From assembly GCA_003435055.1 (NCBI GenBank), contig QUMM01000022.1, forward strand, positions 1 to 53,223: DNA of 53,223 nt, given 5' to 3'. Numbering within the stretch: position 1 is the first letter of the stretch; the number at the start of each line of letters is the position of its first letter. The notes beneath the pieces were generated by a model that was not told the DNA's origin, searched no databases, and worked only from the letters and a program-made list of their open reading frames with translations. This stretch comes from Lachnospiraceae bacterium OF09-6 (GTDB lineage: Bacteria > Bacillota > Clostridia > Lachnospirales > Lachnospiraceae). A program made the translations under genes and the position numbers. Positions 1 to 8,999 of the stretch are shown here, in pieces.

Positions 1-186
1 TAAATCCATTTCAGCTTAAAAATCAGCATTAAATTACCAATATAACTTAAATAATTTAAGTGTAAAATAGTTATATATCGTAAAAAAACCAGAAACACGG
101 TAGCTTTTATATTACCATATTTACTTAAACTGACAGTTGATTCATATATTTAAGTATTAACGATTTATATCGTATAAAGAAGAATT

Positions 187-367
187 TAGCTGATCCCGTG
201 GTCTGGTTCCGGGTTTCCAGAACTGATTCGACCTCGGGAATGAAGAATTTTGTTATATCCGCCGTCTGGTTCCGGGTGTCCAGAACCGATTTGACCTCGG
301 AAATTAAGAATCTAGTTATATCCGCCGTCTGGTTCCGGGTAGCCAGAACCAATTCGGCCACGGATAT
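187..367. repeat. 63-bp tandem repeat array, locus A (3 units)
   Basis: Three imperfect units with a period of exactly 63 bp; the shared GTCTGGTTCCGGG word starts at 201, 264 and 327. Each unit can fold. An outer stem joins the TTCCG-type word on the left to a CGGAA-type word on the right, and an inner stem pairs GGTTC with GAACC. The stem ends covary: unit 1 has TCCCG with CGGGA, unit 3 has ATATCCG with CGGATAT. The same family occurs at two other places in this window. The open frames crossing the array exist because 63 is a multiple of 3; I do not call a gene here. Confidence 0.9.
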
Positions 368-1134
368 TAATTCAACCCCATTATATATATGATCAAAGCT
401 ACAAGAATCAATATTATCCAACTAACGTATCGTCCTGCAATTTCCCAGTCAGATGGTTCTGCTCCATCCGTATCTCGAATCTGAAAGGCGAGATTCCAGC
501 GGAAGATTTCGTCTGCATACAGAATCGAAAATGCATTGAATATACTAATAATCAAAGCACCAAGCCATGCCGTCCAGTTTCCTTTATGTGTCAGCACAGG
601 ATCATTCATCAGTTCCAGTATGTTGCCCGTAGATGGTTCATCTGGATCAATGATATTGCCGTCAGCATCACGTTCTGTCTCATCCTCTGCCATATATGAA
701 AATTCATAATCGTTTCCATCCTCGTTATACAGCCAGTAAGAATCTGCCGTTTGCAGCACACCGCCGCGAAACAGAATATTTTCATCACAGCGAAGTTCCA
801 CACCTGTCATGTACTCAGACATATCATCGTTTTGTGGAATTGCTCCAGGATCTTCTTTCAGAGTATAAGGGCCATAGGTTTTATCTCCATATTGAAATAC
901 AAGAGTCTTATCTTCTGATACTGTAAAATGTGCCTGCGTCCCATGAATTTTACCTGAATATATGATATTATTGTTTTCCTGTATCGGAACAAAAATAGAA
1001 TTCTTATATTCATAACCTACTCTGGAGATGGTAATGGGATACAATATCGTAAATACCAGAGACATCAATAACATAATCAATAAAAAACATTTTTGATAAC
1101 AGTTTAAATTTTTGATTCTCTTTGAAAAAGTCAT
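367..1134 (-). CDS. Membrane protein of unknown function
   Basis: A 255-aa protein I do not recognise. One hydrophobic segment lies near the N-terminus (about residues 17-38). A soluble, acidic, probably extracytoplasmic part of about 150 residues follows, and two further hydrophobic segments sit near the C-terminus (about 187-207 and 235-252). I prefer the ATG at 1134; a GTG three codons earlier is possible but sits too close to the GGAG. It lies 74 bp downstream of the DUF4179 gene on the same strand and may share its transcript, so a role in the same sigma-factor circuit is possible but only inferred from position. Its stop lies at the edge of repeat array A. Confidence 0.7.
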   Translation of the reverse strand: MTFSKRIKNLNCYQKCFLLIMLLMSLVFTILYPITISRVGYEYKNSIFVPIQENNNIIYSGKIHGTQAHFTVSEDKTLVFQYGDKTYGPYTLKEDPGAIPQNDDMSEYMTGVELRCDENILFRGGVLQTADSYWLYNEDGNDYEFSYMAEDETERDADGNIIDPDEPSTGNILELMNDPVLTHKGNWTAWLGALIISIFNAFSILYADEIFRWNLAFQIRDTDGAEPSDWEIAGRYVSWIILILVALIIYIMGLN

Positions 1135-1208
1135 GTGCCTCACTGCTCCTCTCCTATTTCAACTATTGTATCATTACTGCTGTAAGTTTTCCAGATGATT
1201 TATGAATG

Positions 1209-2384
1209 TTAATTCGCATTTAATGGTACTTCGTAAGTGAGCTGTTTGCCATTTTCTTCATCGTATTCGCTGAAGAGTACTGTTTCTACCTGATCCGGAT
1301 CAATCACCCGGTCCAGTGGGAATGACACAACATATTCCTGACCTTCTTCACTTGTATATCCCGTGCTTTCACTACCGGAAGAGATATATTTCATCACAGT
1401 ACCATCTTTTAACCGAATTCCAAAAGCAAATGGTGGTTGTGCAGGCCAGGCGACAGTCTGTATTTCACCGTTTTCATCCTCAAATTCTTCCATTCGTGGC
1501 TCTGTTTTTGGAAAATCATATGTGATGCGCATGGAAACCGGTGAAAGTTCTACTCCTGTGACAATTGTTTCCGTATCACCTAATTTTTCATTGGTTTCTA
1601 TGTATTTAGCTGTATCAGCACCGCCAAGTGTCATATCCAGTTTCCAGCTCCCTTCTATATCCGGAAAATATTGCGCCTTTGCTACTGTTCCAAGGTTTTC
1701 TAATTCTACATGCAGCTGTTTGCCTGTAAAAAATCCTTTTTCATGGCTCTTCAGTATCATATGATACTCCAGACTGCCATCATCCATCACATAATTTTCT
1801 ATCATGGAGCCATCGGCCTCTGTTTCCGGTGCTGACCCATCTGCATTCACAACCATTCCATCATTGCCCGAAATCATTCCATCATAGAATCTGCCGCCCC
1901 AGCTGACATCCTGTCCGTTTGCGGTGACTGAAATAGTTTCAAAGTCTGGCTGCACCCCTTTTTCAACAGAATAGCCCTCTACCTTAAAGGAAAGATAGGT
2001 GTAATAATTATCGGTAATACTCTGCTGTGCTGTTACTGTCACACCTGCATCTGTGACGGATGCATCGGAAAATGCTGCCATGCCATTTGCTTCCAGATTC
2101 TTTTGCTGTTCCTCTGAAATACGCAGTTCCTCTTTCATTCCATGACTCCAGTTTGTATAAGCGGCATAGGCAGATACTGCCCCAACGGTCATCGTGGCAA
2201 TAAGTGCCGCAGTCACATATTTTTTCCGGGACTTTTTCACTGGTTTCTGATACGTTACGATTTTATCGCTACTGCTGCCGGCATCCTTCCGGATCTGTTC
2301 AAATGCCATATTTGCTTTTTCTGTTACAATATCAGGGATTTCAATGTTTTGCTGTAATGTATAAATCGTATCATTTTTCTTCAT
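1209..2384 (-). CDS. DUF4179-type membrane protein, probable partner of ECF sigma factor
   Basis: A 391-aa protein with a cytoplasmic N-terminus of about 55 residues, one membrane helix (about residues 57-75, rich in Ala/Thr/Val) and a large extracytoplasmic domain. This layout matches DUF4179 proteins, which are usually encoded beside ECF sigma factors and are thought to act as their anti-sigma or sensor partner. The ATG overlaps the stop of the sigma gene by one base (TAATG), and an AGGAGG lies just before it, so the two are translationally coupled. The anti-sigma role is inferred from family and coupling; no zinc-binding anti-sigma motif is visible. Confidence 0.8.
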   Translation of the reverse strand: MKKNDTIYTLQQNIEIPDIVTEKANMAFEQIRKDAGSSSDKIVTYQKPVKKSRKKYVTAALIATMTVGAVSAYAAYTNWSHGMKEELRISEEQQKNLEANGMAAFSDASVTDAGVTVTAQQSITDNYYTYLSFKVEGYSVEKGVQPDFETISVTANGQDVSWGGRFYDGMISGNDGMVVNADGSAPETEADGSMIENYVMDDGSLEYHMILKSHEKGFFTGKQLHVELENLGTVAKAQYFPDIEGSWKLDMTLGGADTAKYIETNEKLGDTETIVTGVELSPVSMRITYDFPKTEPRMEEFEDENGEIQTVAWPAQPPFAFGIRLKDGTVMKYISSGSESTGYTSEEGQEYVVSFPLDRVIDPDQVETVLFSEYDEENGKQLTYEVPLNAN

Positions 2385-2897
2385 TAATTCGCCCTCCTTT
2401 GCCGTAATTCAAAAGCTTCTGTCAGGCGGTCACGCCCTCTGGACAGTCTGCTTTTCACCGTGCCTTCTGAAAGATCCAGTATCTGGCTGATTTCACTGAC
2501 TTTAAATCCTTCCACATAATACAGCATCATAATCAGTCTGTATTTTTCTGAAAGAGAATCTAAGGTCTGCTTCCATTCAATATTTTCATACTCCTGCTCA
2601 CGGTATGCCGGATCTGGAATATAGTCTTCCCATGCTACGGTTTTATTTGCTCTGATCAGGTCATAACATTTATTAACCAGAATTCTGGTCATCCAGGTAC
2701 GAAAATATCCATCATGCTTCAAACTCCCCAATTGTTCCCAGCAGGCCAGTATGGTATCTGAAATAGCGTCTGCCACGTCTTCATCCTGTGATAAAATGGA
2801 TCTGGCAGTTTTATACATGTTTTTGCATCTGATACTGCATCAGCTGTGTGAAAGCTTCTGTATCACCTCTTTTTGCCATATTGACTAACTTCTCCAC
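2384..2897 (-). CDS. ECF-type RNA polymerase sigma factor, frameshifted near its N-terminus
   Basis: Sigma-70 region 2 (ADAISDTILACW, then the FRTWMTRILVNKCYD stretch) and region 4 (LSEKYRLIMMLYYVEGFKVSEI, then GTVKSRLSRGR) are clear. The uninterrupted frame starts only at 2818, too late for this family. Upstream in another frame is the missing part, from a GTG at 2897 with an AAGGGAG site: VEKLVNMAKRGDTEAF then TQLMQYQMQ. Joining the two requires removing one A from the A5 run at 2820-2824, which restores QMQNMYKTARSIL and a normal length of 170 aa. So the sequence carries a +1 insertion. It may be a sequencing error, a true mutation, or a phase-variable tract; a run of five A makes the last less likely. 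It is translationally coupled to the DUF4179 gene. Confidence 0.85.
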
Positions 2898-3116
2898 TTT
2901 GCTTCTCCCTTCTGAAAATCTGTACGTACAGGAACATGTTTTTCAACTGTTCTATCTATTAGACGCAGAAAAATGCCAAATGGTTCCAAAATATTTTATA
3001 ATATGATTACCTGCTGTTTCATAAGCTTATATGACCGTTATACCTGACATTGCCCGATAAGTCCATACCCGGAAGGCTGACTTGCATATATTGGCAGATA
3101 AGTTGCAGATTTTTTA

Positions 3117-3145
3117 TTCAGAATACGCAGTCTCTCTGTTATAAT
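3117..3145 (+). promoter_or_regulatory. Possible promoter for the two-component/ABC operon
   Basis: A perfect TATAAT lies at 3140-3145 with a poor -35 (TTCAGA, 17 bp upstream). A transcript from here would carry repeat array B in its 5' untranslated region before the regulator gene at 3361. Confidence 0.35.
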
Positions 3146-3205
3146 ATAAAGATGCCAGGTCACTGTTCAGAACCCACTGTTCTGCGAGGTGTTTGGGCAT
3201 GAATA

Positions 3206-3331
3206 TAGCTGATTCCGCCGTTTGGTACCTGGTGTTCAGAACTGTTTCGGCCCCGGAAATGAAGAATCTAGCTGATTCCGTGGTCAGATACCGGGTGTCC
3301 AGAATCGATTCGACCTCGGAAAAGAAGAACT
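3206..3331. repeat. 63-bp tandem repeat array, locus B (2 units)
   Basis: Two units of the same 63-bp family as locus A, beginning at 3206 and 3269. Unit 2 pairs TTCCG-T-GGTC with GACC-T-CGGAA as an outer stem. The array ends about 30 bp before the start codon of the response regulator gene, so if transcribed it forms part of that mRNA leader. Confidence 0.88.
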
Positions 3332-3360
3332 TAACTGAATGATTACGAAAGGACATACAT

Positions 3361-4035
3361 ATGGAACAAATACTTATCATGGAAGACGATATGGCATTAA
3401 ATAAAGGTCTGTGCAAGGCTCTGACAACCGACAGCCGACAGCTGATCTCCTGCACGGATATCCGGTCAGCCAGAGAGCAGATCTTGTGCAGCACTCCATC
3501 TCTGATCCTGCTGGACATCAACCTTCCAGATGGCAACGGACTGGATTTCCTGAAGGAAATCAAAAAAGGAAGTGATCCCATCCCTGTTATTCTGCTCACG
3601 GCCAATGATACCGATCTGGATATTGTAAACGGACTGGAGCTGGGAGCAGATGATTACATCACCAAGCCCTTCTCTCTCGCTGTTCTGAGAGCCAGAGTAA
3701 ATACGCAGCTTCGTAAGACTACACCGTGTGACAAGAAAAATGTCATCACCATCGATGATTATTCCTTTGATTTTTTCACCATGGAATTCTCTATCCGCAA
3801 TAAAAAAGTGGAACTGAGTAAGACGGAGCAAAAGCTTCTCCGTCTGTTGATTGAAAATCGTGGCACGGTCATGAGCCGTTCTGCGCTGGTGGATCGCATC
3901 TGGACAGACGGTGCTGAATATGTAGACGAAAATGCGCTTTCTGTGACCGTCAAACGTCTCAGGGACAAGCTGAAAGCCCATTCATACATCAAAACCATTT
4001 ATGGAATCGGATATAGCTGGGTGAATGAGCCATGA
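3361..4035 (+). CDS. OmpR-family response regulator
   Basis: A 224-aa regulator. The receiver domain (about residues 1-115) has the acidic pair at EDD, the phosphorylation Asp in LILLDINLPDGNG, the Thr of LLTAND and the Lys of ITKPFS. A winged-helix DNA-binding domain follows (about 128-222) with the usual YVDENALSVTVKRLRDKL and IYGIGYSW words. An AAAGGA site precedes the ATG. Its stop overlaps the kinase start (ATGA at 4032). With the kinase and ABC genes behind it, it resembles systems that sense antimicrobial peptides and induce the neighbouring ABC exporter; the inducing signal is not known. Confidence 0.93.
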   Translation: MEQILIMEDDMALNKGLCKALTTDSRQLISCTDIRSAREQILCSTPSLILLDINLPDGNGLDFLKEIKKGSDPIPVILLTANDTDLDIVNGLELGADDYITKPFSLAVLRARVNTQLRKTTPCDKKNVITIDDYSFDFFTMEFSIRNKKVELSKTEQKLLRLLIENRGTVMSRSALVDRIWTDGAEYVDENALSVTVKRLRDKLKAHSYIKTIYGIGYSWVNEP

Positions 4036-4933
4036 CAGATATGATGATTTTTCTATTCATGATACTTGCACTTATCTGTATGCTCCTGCTGGTTTTCCGG
4101 TACCGCTGGCGTATGAACAGGACTTTTCATACGATGGAACACATGCTGGATGCAGCAATGAAGGGTGATTTTACCGATACGATGTTCGATGAAAGCCGCC
4201 TGTCTGCATTGGAGACGAAATTTGCTCATTATTTTTCCGCTTCTGCCATTTCAGCCAGAAATGTGCAGCAGGAAAAAGATAACATCAAAAAATTAGTGGC
4301 GGATATCTCCCACCAGACAAAGACACCCATTGCCAATCTCCTGCTCTACTGCGAGCTTTTACAGGAAGAAGAGTTACCGGAATCTGCTGCCGACAATGTC
4401 AATGCATTATATCGACAGACGGAAAGACTTCGTTTCCTGATAGATTCCCTTGTCAGGCTGTCCCGTCTGGAAAATGGCATTATTTCCCTGTCTGTGAAAC
4501 AGCAGGATCTTCAGCCTGTGCTGGAAACGGTGGTTAGCCAATATATGGCAAAAGCAGATCAGAAAGGCTTGTCTCTTCTCTTAGAGGATACTGAGACAAA
4601 AGCTGCTTTTGATGCAAAATGGACGGCAGAAGCACTGGGGATCTTCTCGATAATGCCATAAAATACACGGAGCATGGAAGTATTCGCCTTTCCGTGAAAG
4701 CCTATGAAATGTTTGTTCGAATCGATGTATGTGATACAGGTATCGGTATTTCCGAATCTGAGCAGGCACAGATTTTCTCCAGATTTTATCGTTCCAGAGA
4801 GGTCAGCGAGCAACAGGGCGTAGGCATCGGCCTGTATCTTTCCAGAGAAATCATCTCCAGTGAAGGGGGATATATGAAAGTGCAGTCTGAACTCGGAAAA
4901 GGATCTGTCTTTTCTGTATTTCTGCCAGGATAA
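4032..4933 (+). CDS. Sensor histidine kinase, split by a one-base frameshift
   Basis: The first frame (4032-4661) holds one N-terminal membrane helix (about residues 4-23), a short linker and the dimerisation/phosphoacceptor domain with ADISHQTKTPIANLLLY. A second frame (to 4933) holds the ATP-binding domain: LLDNAIKYT (N box), DTGIGI (G1) and GVGIGLYLS (G2). The frames meet around 4640-4650. Restoring one A (GGGAATCTT instead of GGGATCTT) gives the expected GNLLDNAIKYT across the break and a 300-aa protein. As written the kinase would lose ATP binding. It lacks a large extracellular sensor, as in kinases that take their signal from a partner ABC transporter. It is coupled to the regulator by an ATGA overlap. 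Confidence 0.85.
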
Positions 4934-4943
4934 ATCCTGAAAT

Positions 4944-4959
4944 CTTACAAAACTGTCAG
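4944..4959 (+). promoter_or_regulatory. Candidate regulator site before the ABC transporter genes
   Basis: CTTACA-N4-TGTCAG is a near-perfect inverted repeat (one mismatch) in the 104-bp gap between the kinase gene and the ABC ATPase start. Its location would suit binding by the adjacent OmpR-type regulator; that is inference. Confidence 0.35.
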
Positions 4960-5037
4960 ATTTATGCTGCTTCTGGAAAGAATGTGGAAAGAATCGCATG
5001 CCATAATTTATACATCATCATATTAGGAGGTAACATT

Positions 5038-5727
5038 ATGGCAATTTTACAGGTTGAAAATTTAAAGAAAATATATGGCACAGGACCCAATGCTGTTCAT
5101 GCACTGGATGGGGTGAATCTAAGTGTGGAAAAGGGAGAATTCGTAGCGGTAGTCGGCACCTCCGGCTCTGGAAAGTCTACGCTTCTGCATATGCTGGGCG
5201 GTCTGGATCGTCCAACCAGCGGAAAAGTACTGGTGGATGGAAAAGACATTTTTTCACTAAAAGAAGAAGCTCTCACGATCTTTCGGAGACGCAAGATCGG
5301 TTTTGTTTTCCAGAGCTATAACCTGGTTCCGGTTCTGAATGTATATGAAAACGTAGTGCTTCCTATTGAACTGGACGGTAAAAAAGTGGATAAAACATTC
5401 ATACAGGCCATCCTGCAGACACTGGGATTAAGAGACCGTCAAACAGCTCTGCCAAACCAGCTCTCCGGTGGTCAGCAGCAACGTGTGGCAATAGCCCGTG
5501 CGCTGGCTTCCTCTCCTGCGATCATCCTTGCAGATGAACCGACCGGCAATCTGGATTCCAGGACCAGCCAGGATGTGTTAAGTCTTCTCAAAGTAACCAG
5601 TCAGAAATTCTCACAGACAATGGTCATGATTACACACAATGAAGAAATTGCTCAGATGGCTGACCGCATTATCCGAATCGAGGATGGAAAAATTCAAAAT
5701 CAGCAGACATGGAGGGGACAGGCATGA
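5038..5727 (+). CDS. ABC transporter ATP-binding protein (MacB/LolD/Bce-type)
   Basis: A 229-aa ATPase with Walker A GTSGSGKST, Q-loop in GFVFQSYNLVPVLN, signature LSGGQQQRVAIARAL, Walker B IILADEPTGNLD and the switch His in MITHN. The HTDPQ-like pattern and length match ATPases that pair with FtsX-type permeases. The start at 5038 has a perfect AGGAGG seven bases upstream; the frame stays open to 4984 but without such a site. The stop overlaps the permease start (ATGA at 5724), so the two subunits are co-translated. Probable role: energising export or resistance together with the upstream two-component system. Confidence 0.95.
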   Translation: MAILQVENLKKIYGTGPNAVHALDGVNLSVEKGEFVAVVGTSGSGKSTLLHMLGGLDRPTSGKVLVDGKDIFSLKEEALTIFRRRKIGFVFQSYNLVPVLNVYENVVLPIELDGKKVDKTFIQAILQTLGLRDRQTALPNQLSGGQQQRVAIARALASSPAIILADEPTGNLDSRTSQDVLSLLKVTSQKFSQTMVMITHNEEIAQMADRIIRIEDGKIQNQQTWRGQA

Positions 5728-8288
5728 AGGTAAAAAATCAGGTATGTATCCGCCGCTTAAGCTATCGAACACTCAAAGCTTCCAGGAAAAAACATATCAT
5801 TGCCATTCTTGCAATTGCTTTGACTACCCTGCTGTTCACTTCACTTTTTACCATCGCAGGATCCATAAACAACAGTTATCAGACGTATACGTTTCGCCAG
5901 ATTGGCGGATATGCCCATGGAACCTTTAAAGATGTGAATGCGGATCAGATTGCTGCCATTTCCGCCCATTCTAAGGTGCGTGAGACGGGACTGCGAACAG
6001 TCATCGGCTATCTGGATACCGGTGTATTTTCAAAATTGCCCGCAGAAGTCAGCTTTATGGACGCAAATTGTACCAAATGGAGCTATGCATCCCCAACCAC
6101 CGGCCATACTCCGGAACGTGGAAAAGAGATCTCCATGGATACCACCAGCCTGGAGCTCCTTGGAATCACACCGAAAATCGGTGCACAGATTGAGCTGACC
6201 TGGCGAGTCGGCACGAAAGATGGTGGTTCGACTTATGAAAAAACAGATACCTTCACCTTAACCGGCTGGTGGGACTATGATGACTTAAGTCCGGTTCATT
6301 ATATTAATATTTCAGAAGAATATGCAAAAGAAGTAGAAACAGAAGCACAGACTCACGGTATTGCATCCTTTCGTTCGGATCTGAATGTGATGATGAAATC
6401 TTCTGTCAATATCCAGGGACAGATGGAACAGGTAGATACAGATCTGGGCTATGACTGGGAAGACACCAGTAAGGAAAACTGTGTACGTATTGGCGTGAAC
6501 TGGGGATATACTTCCGCCCAGCTTGGACAGACCATGGATGTGCAGACGCTTATTGCGATGATTGCTTTTCTGCTGTTGATCATTTTTACTGGTTATCTGA
6601 TTATTTACAACATTTTTCAGATTTCGGTTACCGAAGATATCCGATTTTACGGTTTGCTGAAAACGATTGGTGTCACACCACGGCAGCTTCGCCGCATCAT
6701 CCGCTGGCAGGCACTCTTTCTGTCTGCTGTTGGTATTCCCATTGGATTGCTTCTGGGCTATGCAGCCGGAGCCGTGCTGGCACCGATCGTGATAAAAAAC
6801 ACCACCTTTGGAACGGTTCATACCTCCTTAAGCAATTCCCCACTTATTTTCCTTGGTTCTGCGCTGTTTGCGCTACTCACCGTGTTCTTCTCTGCTTTTC
6901 GTCCAGGAAGACTGGCTGGGAAAGTATCGCCTGTGGAAGCAGTAAAATATACGGATACCGGGCACTCCAGAAAAAAGAAACGTCAGACCCGTGGCGCCAA
7001 AGTATATCAGATGGCCTATGCCAACCTGGGAAGAAACAAATCTAAGACATTCCTGGTGATTATTTCACTCTCTCTGTCTGTTGTACTTTTGAATATACTG
7101 GTCACTTTAACAGGCGGATTTGACATAAACCGCTATCTGGCAAAACAGACCTGTGCAGATTTTATCGTCAGTGATACAGATTATTTCCGCTTTCGGGGAA
7201 GCAACGTAGAATGTATTTCCAGAGACACGATTGCGCAGATTCAGGAACATACCACTGCGTCTCTTTCCGGCTGTGCCTATACGCCATCGGTGCAGACCAG
7301 TATCTGGATATCCAAGCAGGCCTGGCGTGATAATGTTCAGAATTACCTTACGGAAGAAGAATTTGAGCAAAGCCTTCAGGCGCTTCCCGAAAAAGATGGA
7401 CTGGTTCAGGACACGTTTCTGCTGGAGGGGATGGATGACACATTGATTGACAGACTGACAGTGCTAGAAGGGAATCTGGAGGATCTTCGTTCTCCTGACA
7501 ACTCAGCGATCGCTTTCGTTGTTCACGCAGATGATTACGGACACGCATCTGTCCCAGACTCTTATCCGGCCATTGGGGATTCCGTTACGATGAACTATGG
7601 GACAAAGAATGTCACTTATAAAGTATGTGCTTATGTTACAGTCCCTTATTCCATGAGCTACCGCTTTTCTACGCTTGGATATGAAGCAGTGATTTCTGCC
7701 GATACGATGGAAAAAGACAGTGGTACAGAAATCTATCCTCTGCTCTATCTTTTTGATACGCCAGATAAATCTGCAGAACAGGAAGCGGAACAGTATCTTT
7801 CTGAGTTGACCCACCAGGAACTCACTGACATGATGTACGAAAGCAAAGCTGTGCTTCGGGCTGATTTTGAAAACTTCCGGCATATGTTTTTGCTGATCGG
7901 CGGGCTTCTCTGCGGTATCATTGGACTGGTTGGCATCCTGAACTTCTTTAACGCTGTTATGACCGGAATTCTTGCACGAAAGAAAGAATTTGCCGTTTTA
8001 CAGTCTATTGGAATGACCAGAAAACAAATGCAGAACATGCTCATTTACGAAAGCCTGTTTTATACTCTGGGTTCTTTCGTGATTGCGTTGGTACTTTCGA
8101 TCCTGTTATATACAGCAACCGCACATCTTCTGGAAACTGTGCTCTGGTTCTTCCAGGCACACTTTACGATCCTGCCGGTGCTGCTCATGATCCCGGTATT
8201 TCTGCTTCTTGGAATCGGCATCCCTACTGTGGTTTATCATCAGACAGTCAGACACAGTATTGTAGAGCAATTACGGGAACTGGAATAA
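5724..8288 (+). CDS. FtsX-type ABC transporter permease
   Basis: An 854-aa permease with two FtsX-like halves. Each half has a first helix, a large extracytoplasmic domain of about 220-260 residues, then three helices (first half about 25-45, 275-300, 325-350, 375-395; second half about 445-465, 730-755, 780-800, 820-845). The second half shows the FtsX words ARKKEFAVLQSIGMTRKQMQNML. I choose the ATG at 5724 because it forms an ATGA overlap with the ATPase and has GGAGGGG six bases upstream; an ATG five codons earlier lacks a site. Substrate unknown; peptide antibiotics or lipids are typical of the family. Confidence 0.92.
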   Translation: MKVKNQVCIRRLSYRTLKASRKKHIIAILAIALTTLLFTSLFTIAGSINNSYQTYTFRQIGGYAHGTFKDVNADQIAAISAHSKVRETGLRTVIGYLDTGVFSKLPAEVSFMDANCTKWSYASPTTGHTPERGKEISMDTTSLELLGITPKIGAQIELTWRVGTKDGGSTYEKTDTFTLTGWWDYDDLSPVHYINISEEYAKEVETEAQTHGIASFRSDLNVMMKSSVNIQGQMEQVDTDLGYDWEDTSKENCVRIGVNWGYTSAQLGQTMDVQTLIAMIAFLLLIIFTGYLIIYNIFQISVTEDIRFYGLLKTIGVTPRQLRRIIRWQALFLSAVGIPIGLLLGYAAGAVLAPIVIKNTTFGTVHTSLSNSPLIFLGSALFALLTVFFSAFRPGRLAGKVSPVEAVKYTDTGHSRKKKRQTRGAKVYQMAYANLGRNKSKTFLVIISLSLSVVLLNILVTLTGGFDINRYLAKQTCADFIVSDTDYFRFRGSNVECISRDTIAQIQEHTTASLSGCAYTPSVQTSIWISKQAWRDNVQNYLTEEEFEQSLQALPEKDGLVQDTFLLEGMDDTLIDRLTVLEGNLEDLRSPDNSAIAFVVHADDYGHASVPDSYPAIGDSVTMNYGTKNVTYKVCAYVTVPYSMSYRFSTLGYEAVISADTMEKDSGTEIYPLLYLFDTPDKSAEQEAEQYLSELTHQELTDMMYESKAVLRADFENFRHMFLLIGGLLCGIIGLVGILNFFNAVMTGILARKKEFAVLQSIGMTRKQMQNMLIYESLFYTLGSFVIALVLSILLYTATAHLLETVLWFFQAHFTILPVLLMIPVFLLLGIGIPTVVYHQTVRHSIVEQLRELE

Positions 8289-8294
8289 TGCGTT

Positions 8295-8999
8295 TCAGTT
8301 TTCGATCCGCAGCATACGATATCCGATACCGATATGGGTCTGTATATACTGTACTCCATTTTTATCCGGCTGCAGCTTTTTTCGCAGCGTTGCCATAAAG
8401 ACTCTCAGGGATGCGACATCATTTTCGGATGTCCTTCCCCAGATCTGCTGAGTGATATAGGTATGTGTCAATACCTTTCCCAGATTGTGCGACAACAGAC
8501 ACAGCAGCTTATATTCAATTGGTGTCAGATGCAACTCCGTGTCTTTCAGATAGGTACAGCCAGCGGTATAATCGATTTTCAGATCCCCATTCTGAAACAG
8601 AGATGTTTCCTGGCTGTCACCAGCCTGAATGATGGAAAGACGACGCTGTGTCACCCGAATACGTGCCAGCAGTTCTTCTACAGAAAATGGTTTGGTGATG
8701 TAATCGTCTGCTCCTGCATCCAGTGCTTCGATCTTATCTGTATCCTCACTCCTTGCACTGATGACAATGATCGGCATATTGGACCAGGTACGGATCTTTT
8801 TTATGATATCGACGCCTTCCATATCTGGAAGCCCCAGATCCAGCAGCACAATGTCTGGGTTATGGGAGGATGCCTCCAATAATGCGGTAGCACCGTTTTC
8901 TGCTGCCAGATACTTGTAATCATGGGTTTTTAAGGTTGTAATGATCAGGCTGCGGATAGGGCGGTCATCTTCCACAACCAGTATCGTTGTTTTAGTCAT
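8295..8999 (-). CDS. kdpE: KdpE-like response regulator
   Basis: A 234-aa OmpR/KdpE-family regulator. The receiver has EDD near residue 10, the phosphorylation Asp in IVLLDLGLPDMEG and the Lys in ITKPFS. The C-terminal winged helix includes LTPIEYKLLCLLSHNLGKVLTHTYI-type sequence and ends IGIGYRM. Its ATG overlaps the last codons of the kinase gene by 8 bases and has an AGGTGA site within that gene. In E. coli KdpE switches on the kdpFABC K+ pump. Here no kdpFABC is present and the only linked K+ genes are trkH and trkA, so these, or a kdp operon elsewhere, are likely targets. Confidence 0.9.
   Translation of the reverse strand: MTKTTILVVEDDRPIRSLIITTLKTHDYKYLAAENGATALLEASSHNPDIVLLDLGLPDMEGVDIIKKIRTWSNMPIIVISARSEDTDKIEALDAGADDYITKPFSVEELLARIRVTQRRLSIIQAGDSQETSLFQNGDLKIDYTAGCTYLKDTELHLTPIEYKLLCLLSHNLGKVLTHTYITQQIWGRTSENDVASLRVFMATLRKKLQPDKNGVQYIQTHIGIGYRMLRIEN

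Noticed and set aside
125..421. 98-aa open frame on the reverse strand across repeat array A
   Set aside because: It is an effect of the 63-bp period (21 codons) of the repeats; no ribosome site and the same translated words appear at the other arrays.
2816..2830. Programmed ribosomal frameshift in the sigma gene
   Set aside because: No slippery heptamer or downstream structure is evident, and similar one-base breaks in unrelated genes point to error or mutation.
3114..3605. 163-aa reverse frame over array B and the regulator gene
   Set aside because: It overlaps a strongly supported response regulator on the other strand and gets its length from repeats.
7503..8044. Reverse-strand frames within the permease gene
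   Set aside because: They are shadows of a well-supported permease and lack ribosome sites.
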